Shown here: one piece after another, positions 60,359 to 64,000 of the stretch
How positions within the stretch are numbered: position 1 is the first letter of the stretch
How the letters are laid out: each line of letters starts with the position of its first letter
Source of the DNA: CAVUAA01 sp963739345
GTDB taxonomy: Bacteria > Chlamydiota > Chlamydiia > Chlamydiales > JAFEGQ01
Length of the DNA: 64,000 nt
Assembly: GCA_963739345.1 (NCBI GenBank)
Contig: CAVUAA010000001.1
Span: 620,001-684,000 of the forward strand
Reading direction: 5' to 3'
Notes under the pieces: model-generated
Told to the model about the DNA's origin: nothing
Database searches by the model: none
The model's input: only the letters and a program-made list of their open reading frames with translations
Position numbers and translations under genes: made by a program

Positions 60359-63300
60359 ATCTCTCCAGGCCGTTCATCCAACGTCCTGTAATGACCACCC
60401 TCGTCATGGTGGCTATCCTTTTTTTTGGCATACTCGCCTACCTCTCTCTCCCGATCAGCGCCCTCCCCTCAGTCCAATACCCAACCATTGTGGTGAGCGC
60501 CGGCAACCCGGGTGCCGATCCGATGACAATGGCAGCCGACATCGCCACACCGATCGAACAAGAGTTGATGGCAATCCCTGGGATGACCGGCGTCCTCTCG
60601 CAGAGCATCAATGGGACAAGCACCATCACCTGCCAGTTTGACCTCGGCATGACTCTCACCGACGCCAGCACATGGGTCGCCTCTGCTCTCAACCAGGCGC
60701 AGGGCAACCTCCCCGTCGAGCAGATGCCCTCCCTTCCCACCTACCAGCGCTTCAACCCCTCCGACTCCCCTATCATCTACATCGCCGTCACCTCCGAATC
60801 GATGACCATGGGCGAGCTCTACGACTGGGCTCACAGCGGTGTCGGTCAGCGGATCTCAATGGTCTCAGGCGTCGCCCAGCTCTATGTCTACGGCGCCAAA
60901 GGGGCGGTGCGGGTCAAGATCAATCCCGATCAGTGTTTCTACCGAGGAATTGGCATCAACGAAGTGGGCAATGCCCTCAAGCAAGGGAGCCAGCTACAGC
61001 CGGCCGGCACCGTCTACAACTCTGTCCACCAGGTGACCCTCCAACCGCTTGGCCAGCTCACCAAGGGTGCGGACTATGAAAACCTGATGATCGCCTATCG
61101 AGAGAGAGGTCCAGTCTGGATCCGCGACATCGGACGGGCGATCGATAGCACCGAGATCGACATCCTCTACGACGAATATTGGAACCGGAATGATGGGGAA
61201 AAGCCCACCATTGTCCTCGCCGCCCTCCGCGAGCCAGGGGCCAACACCGTCGAAATCTGCGATACCGTTGTCGCCCTCCTCCCTGAGCTTCAGCAGCAGA
61301 TCCCCGATGCCATCAGCCTCTCGGTCATCCACAACACCGCCGACCTCGTCCGAGCCAGCGTCTGGGATGTCAAGTTCACACTCATCATCGCCTTCCTCCT
61401 CGTCGTCCTTGTCATCTTCTTCTTTCTCGGCAACATCACCTCCACCATCATCCCCGTCCTCTCCCTTCCCATGTCGATCATCGGCACATTCGGCATCATG
61501 AAGCTACTTGGCTACAGCATCGACATCCTCTCCATGATGGCCCTCATTCTCGTCATTGGCTTCCTTGTCGACGATGCGATCGTTGTCCTCGAGAACATCG
61601 TCCGCCACCTCGAAAAGGGGAAGACACCCCGCGAAGCCGCCCTCGACGGCTCCCGCCAAATCTCCACCACAGTCCTCTCGATGACCCTCTCTCTCGCCGC
61701 CGTCTTCATCCCCCTCATCTTCATGCCCGGCATCATTGGACGGATGTTCCACGAGTTTGCCATGGTCGTCGTCGTCGCCGTCCTCTTTTCTGGGTTCATC
61801 TCCCTCACCCTCACCCCCATGCTCTGCTCAAAGATGATCCGCCCAACCAAACAGGAGACTCGTCTCCACCGCATCTCCCACAAGCTCATGAGCTCGCTTA
61901 CCCGCCTCTACGAGCCAGCCCTCCTCTTTGCACTCCGTCGTGGGTGGATCCCCGTCGCCCTTGCCGCCGGCTCGTGCGTCGTCGCCGTCTATCTTTTCAC
62001 CGCCATCCCCCAGGACTTCCTCCCCCCCGGCGACACCGGCGTCATCCAGGAGATCACCATCGCCCCAGAGGGGATCAGTCCGCAGGCGATCACCGATTTG
62101 CAGAAGCAGGTGGCCAACATCGTCAGAGAGCACCCCGCCGTCGAGAGTCTCATCACCGTCGCCAACCTCAACACCTACTACCCAACGAACGAAGCGGTCC
62201 TTTTCGCCATGCTCAAGCCAGAGAAGGAGCGGGCGCCCATCGCCGATGTCGTCTCAGAGCTGGAGGGGCAGACAGAGCAACTCATGGGCGGCTACGCCTA
62301 CTTCAAAGCGTTCCCCGAGATCAATCTTAACGTCAGCCCCACCCAGAGTCGCACCGACTACATGTTCGCCATGTCCTCCCTCGAGAACACCGACGAGATG
62401 TATGCCGCCGCCGCCGAGCTCACCGCTGCCGTCCAAAAGCTCCCCGGCTTCCGCGATGTAAGCAACGACATGATGATTGAAGCGCCACAGCTCAATTTCA
62501 ACATCAAGCGGAATGCAGCGACCACCTTTGGCATTAGCGCCGACACGATCGAAAGCGCCTTCGCCCTCGCCTATGCCGAAGGGCAGCTCGACCTGTTCAG
62601 CACCCCCGTCAACACCTACCGCGTCATCCTCGAGCTCGACGATGAGTACAAATCCAATATCAACTCACTCGACAAGCTCTGGCTCAAACCCGACATCGCC
62701 ATCAACACCGACCAACCCGAGCAGAGCCCCCTCGTCCCTCTCCGTTCCGTCGCCGACTGGGAGATGACCACCGCCCCCCTCACCGTCAACCACGTCAACC
62801 AATTCACCGCCGCCACTCTTTTTTTCAACCTCGACAAAGGAGTCGCTCTCGGCCCCGCCATCGACCAAGTCCACCAGCTCGCTGAAGAGATCCTCCCCAC
62901 AACCGTCACCCGCCGCTTCCTCGGAGCTGCCCTCGTCTTTCAAGGGACCATGCCCACCCTCATCGCCCTCATGTGCGTCGGCTGCATGGTCATCTACCTC
63001 CTCCTCGGCATCCTCTATGAGAGCTTCATCCACCCCATCACCATCCTCTCCGCCCTCCCCGGCGCCCTCTTTGGCGCCCTCATCACTCTTCTTATCTTTG
63101 ACGCCACCCTCTCTATCTACTCCTACATCGGCATCATCGTCCTCGTCGGCATCGTCATGAAAAATGGCATCCTTCTTGTCGAGTTTGCCAACGAAGAGAT
63201 CGAAAAAGGGGCCACCGCCTTTGAAGCGATCCACCGCGCCGCCCTCATTCGCTTCCGCCCCATCCTCATGACCACCATCGCCGCTGCCATAGGCGCCCTC

Positions 63301-63489
63301 CCCATCGCCATTGGCCTTGGCGCCGGCTCCGCCTCCCGCCGTCCCCTTGGCCTCGCCATCGTCGGCGGCCTTATCTTTGCCCAGCTCATCACCTATTTCT
63401 TTACACCAGTGGTCTATCTGTGGTTTGAAAGACTACAGGAGTGGTACCGCCGCCGCCGCGAACAAAAGAAGAAAGGAGACGCATCATGA
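60355..63489 (+). CDS. RND efflux transporter (HAE1/AcrB type)
   Basis: 1044 residues, full length. Begins NLSRPFIQRPVMTTLVMVAILFFG; twelve membrane helices around two large periplasmic loops; the proton-relay region is in GFLVDDAIVVLENIVRHLEKG (helix 4, two Asp). Exports drugs or other amphiphiles by proton antiport. RND pumps are not typical of Chlamydiaceae, so this points to an environmental member. Overlaps the DUF502 gene by 4 bp (ATGA). Confidence 0.95.
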   Translation: MNLSRPFIQRPVMTTLVMVAILFFGILAYLSLPISALPSVQYPTIVVSAGNPGADPMTMAADIATPIEQELMAIPGMTGVLSQSINGTSTITCQFDLGMTLTDASTWVASALNQAQGNLPVEQMPSLPTYQRFNPSDSPIIYIAVTSESMTMGELYDWAHSGVGQRISMVSGVAQLYVYGAKGAVRVKINPDQCFYRGIGINEVGNALKQGSQLQPAGTVYNSVHQVTLQPLGQLTKGADYENLMIAYRERGPVWIRDIGRAIDSTEIDILYDEYWNRNDGEKPTIVLAALREPGANTVEICDTVVALLPELQQQIPDAISLSVIHNTADLVRASVWDVKFTLIIAFLLVVLVIFFFLGNITSTIIPVLSLPMSIIGTFGIMKLLGYSIDILSMMALILVIGFLVDDAIVVLENIVRHLEKGKTPREAALDGSRQISTTVLSMTLSLAAVFIPLIFMPGIIGRMFHEFAMVVVVAVLFSGFISLTLTPMLCSKMIRPTKQETRLHRISHKLMSSLTRLYEPALLFALRRGWIPVALAAGSCVVAVYLFTAIPQDFLPPGDTGVIQEITIAPEGISPQAITDLQKQVANIVREHPAVESLITVANLNTYYPTNEAVLFAMLKPEKERAPIADVVSELEGQTEQLMGGYAYFKAFPEINLNVSPTQSRTDYMFAMSSLENTDEMYAAAAELTAAVQKLPGFRDVSNDMMIEAPQLNFNIKRNAATTFGISADTIESAFALAYAEGQLDLFSTPVNTYRVILELDDEYKSNINSLDKLWLKPDIAINTDQPEQSPLVPLRSVADWEMTTAPLTVNHVNQFTAATLFFNLDKGVALGPAIDQVHQLAEEILPTTVTRRFLGAALVFQGTMPTLIALMCVGCMVIYLLLGILYESFIHPITILSALPGALFGALITLLIFDATLSIYSYIGIIVLVGIVMKNGILLVEFANEEIEKGATAFEAIHRAALIRFRPILMTTIAAAIGALPIAIGLGAGSASRRPLGLAIVGGLIFAQLITYFFTPVVYLWFERLQEWYRRRREQKKKGDAS

Positions 63490-64000
63490 TCAAACGCCTA
63501 TTCGTCGACGGTCTCAAACTCTTCATCCCGTTTGCGCTGACCATCGCCATCCTCGTCTGGATCCTCGGCGCCATCGAAACCTTCTTTGGCCATATCATCA
63601 AATGGATCATCGGGTCTCAGCACTACTTCCCCGGCCTCGGCCTCCTCGTCGGCATCGTCTGTGTCTTTGGCATGGGACTAGTCTACAACGCCTGGCTCAC
63701 CCGGTGGCTCTACCACCTGGCCGAAAAAATCATGCGGAAGATCCCCTTCGTCAAGACCCTCTACAACTCCATCCAAGACCTGATGAGCTTCTTCGACAAA
63801 AAGCAGGCGGGTAAGTATGGAAGAGTGGTCCTCTTCAAATGGCAAGGACTTGAGCTGCTTGGCCTCATGACCCGCGAAGAGTTCCACGAACTCCCCGACG
63901 GAATCGCCGCCCCAGGAACCGTCGCCGTCTACCTCCCCATGAGCTACCAGATTGGCGGCTACACCGTCCACGTCCCCCGCGACGACGTGCGGACGGTCGA
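63486..64000 (+). CDS. DUF502 family membrane protein, 3' end outside window
   Basis: 171 codons visible. Two membrane helices (FVDGLKLFIPFALTIAILVWIL and FPGLGLLVGIVCVFGMGLVYN) and the family block IMRKIPFVKTLYNSIQDLMSFF. Function unknown; plant homologues (LCV/COV-like) are equally obscure. Cotranslated with the RND gene by ATGA overlap. Confidence 0.88.
   Translation, partial: MIKRLFVDGLKLFIPFALTIAILVWILGAIETFFGHIIKWIIGSQHYFPGLGLLVGIVCVFGMGLVYNAWLTRWLYHLAEKIMRKIPFVKTLYNSIQDLMSFFDKKQAGKYGRVVLFKWQGLELLGLMTREEFHELPDGIAAPGTVAVYLPMSYQIGGYTVHVPRDDVRTV

Noticed and set aside
1..64000. Prophage or plasmid origin of the accessory stretches
   Set aside because: No integrase, capsid, tail, lysis, replication or conjugation gene; accessory DNA is IS elements, MITEs and decaying genes.

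Overview
The window looks like chromosome from a member of the phylum Chlamydiota, probably an environmental lineage outside the Chlamydiaceae. Supporting this are a citrate synthase next to malate dehydrogenase, an HflX / PhnP-like / FAD-oxidoreductase neighbourhood that from memory matches Chlamydia trachomatis CT375-CT380, a hydrolase resembling the 'CHLPS' (DUF818) family, two clustered OppA-type peptide-binding proteins, and a hypothetical gene beside glgB as in Chlamydia. The DNA is GC-rich by eye, which is unusual for the phylum, so the phylum call is an inference and not proven.

Layout. 1-4.4 kb (minus strand): a tightly overlapping operon of a ClpP/NfeD membrane protease, a small NfeD, FloA, a small membrane protein and a methyltransferase that runs off the window. 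4.4-8.7 kb: a tandem family of tail-anchored proteins of unknown function, two of the three damaged (frameshift in a 15-bp repeat; IS5 insertion plus frameshift), interleaved with a triple-nested MITE. 8.8-10.0 kb: hemL with a frameshift. 10.1-18.9 kb (plus): envelope biogenesis genes tamA-tamB, a 59-residue ORF, mlaE-mlaF-mlaD and yqgE. 18.9-20.4 kb: an IS4-family element inside an ancestral hairpin. 20.5-21.4 kb: rplM-rpsI. 22-25.9 kb: miaB, a decayed def, an alpha/beta hydrolase whose C-terminus was rewritten by a MITE, and a patatin lipase. 25.9-33.2 kb (minus): six overlapping genes ending in glgB and ligA and including an mtaB that has lost its radical-SAM core. 33.3-38.4 kb: split YedE transporter, NmrA-like protein, radC, hflX, phnP-like. 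38.4-42.5 kb: FAD oxidoreductase, a REP-associated transposase between two near-identical perfect palindromes, gltA-mdh. 42.6-46.9 kb: AAA/PD-(D/E)XK protein, two unknown genes, nitroreductase. 46.9-47.2 kb: tRNA-Ile and tRNA-Ala split by a MITE. 47.2-53.6 kb: brnQ, an oppA lipoprotein and a 1147-residue protein fusing an unknown domain to an OppA domain. 53.6-57.3 kb: msrB, then one gene broken twice by IS982 copies. 57.4-64 kb: a PQ-loop/zinc-ribbon protein and a tripartite RND efflux operon followed by a DUF502 gene.

The dominant theme is ongoing mobile-element activity and gene decay. Three transposase families (IS5/IS903-like, IS4, IS982) and a RAYT are present. Two non-autonomous repeat families carry the ends of the resident IS982 and IS5 elements, so each MITE can be paired with a likely driver. 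Removing each element together with one target duplication restores reading frames exactly in three places. Housekeeping genes on the same DNA mostly remain intact.
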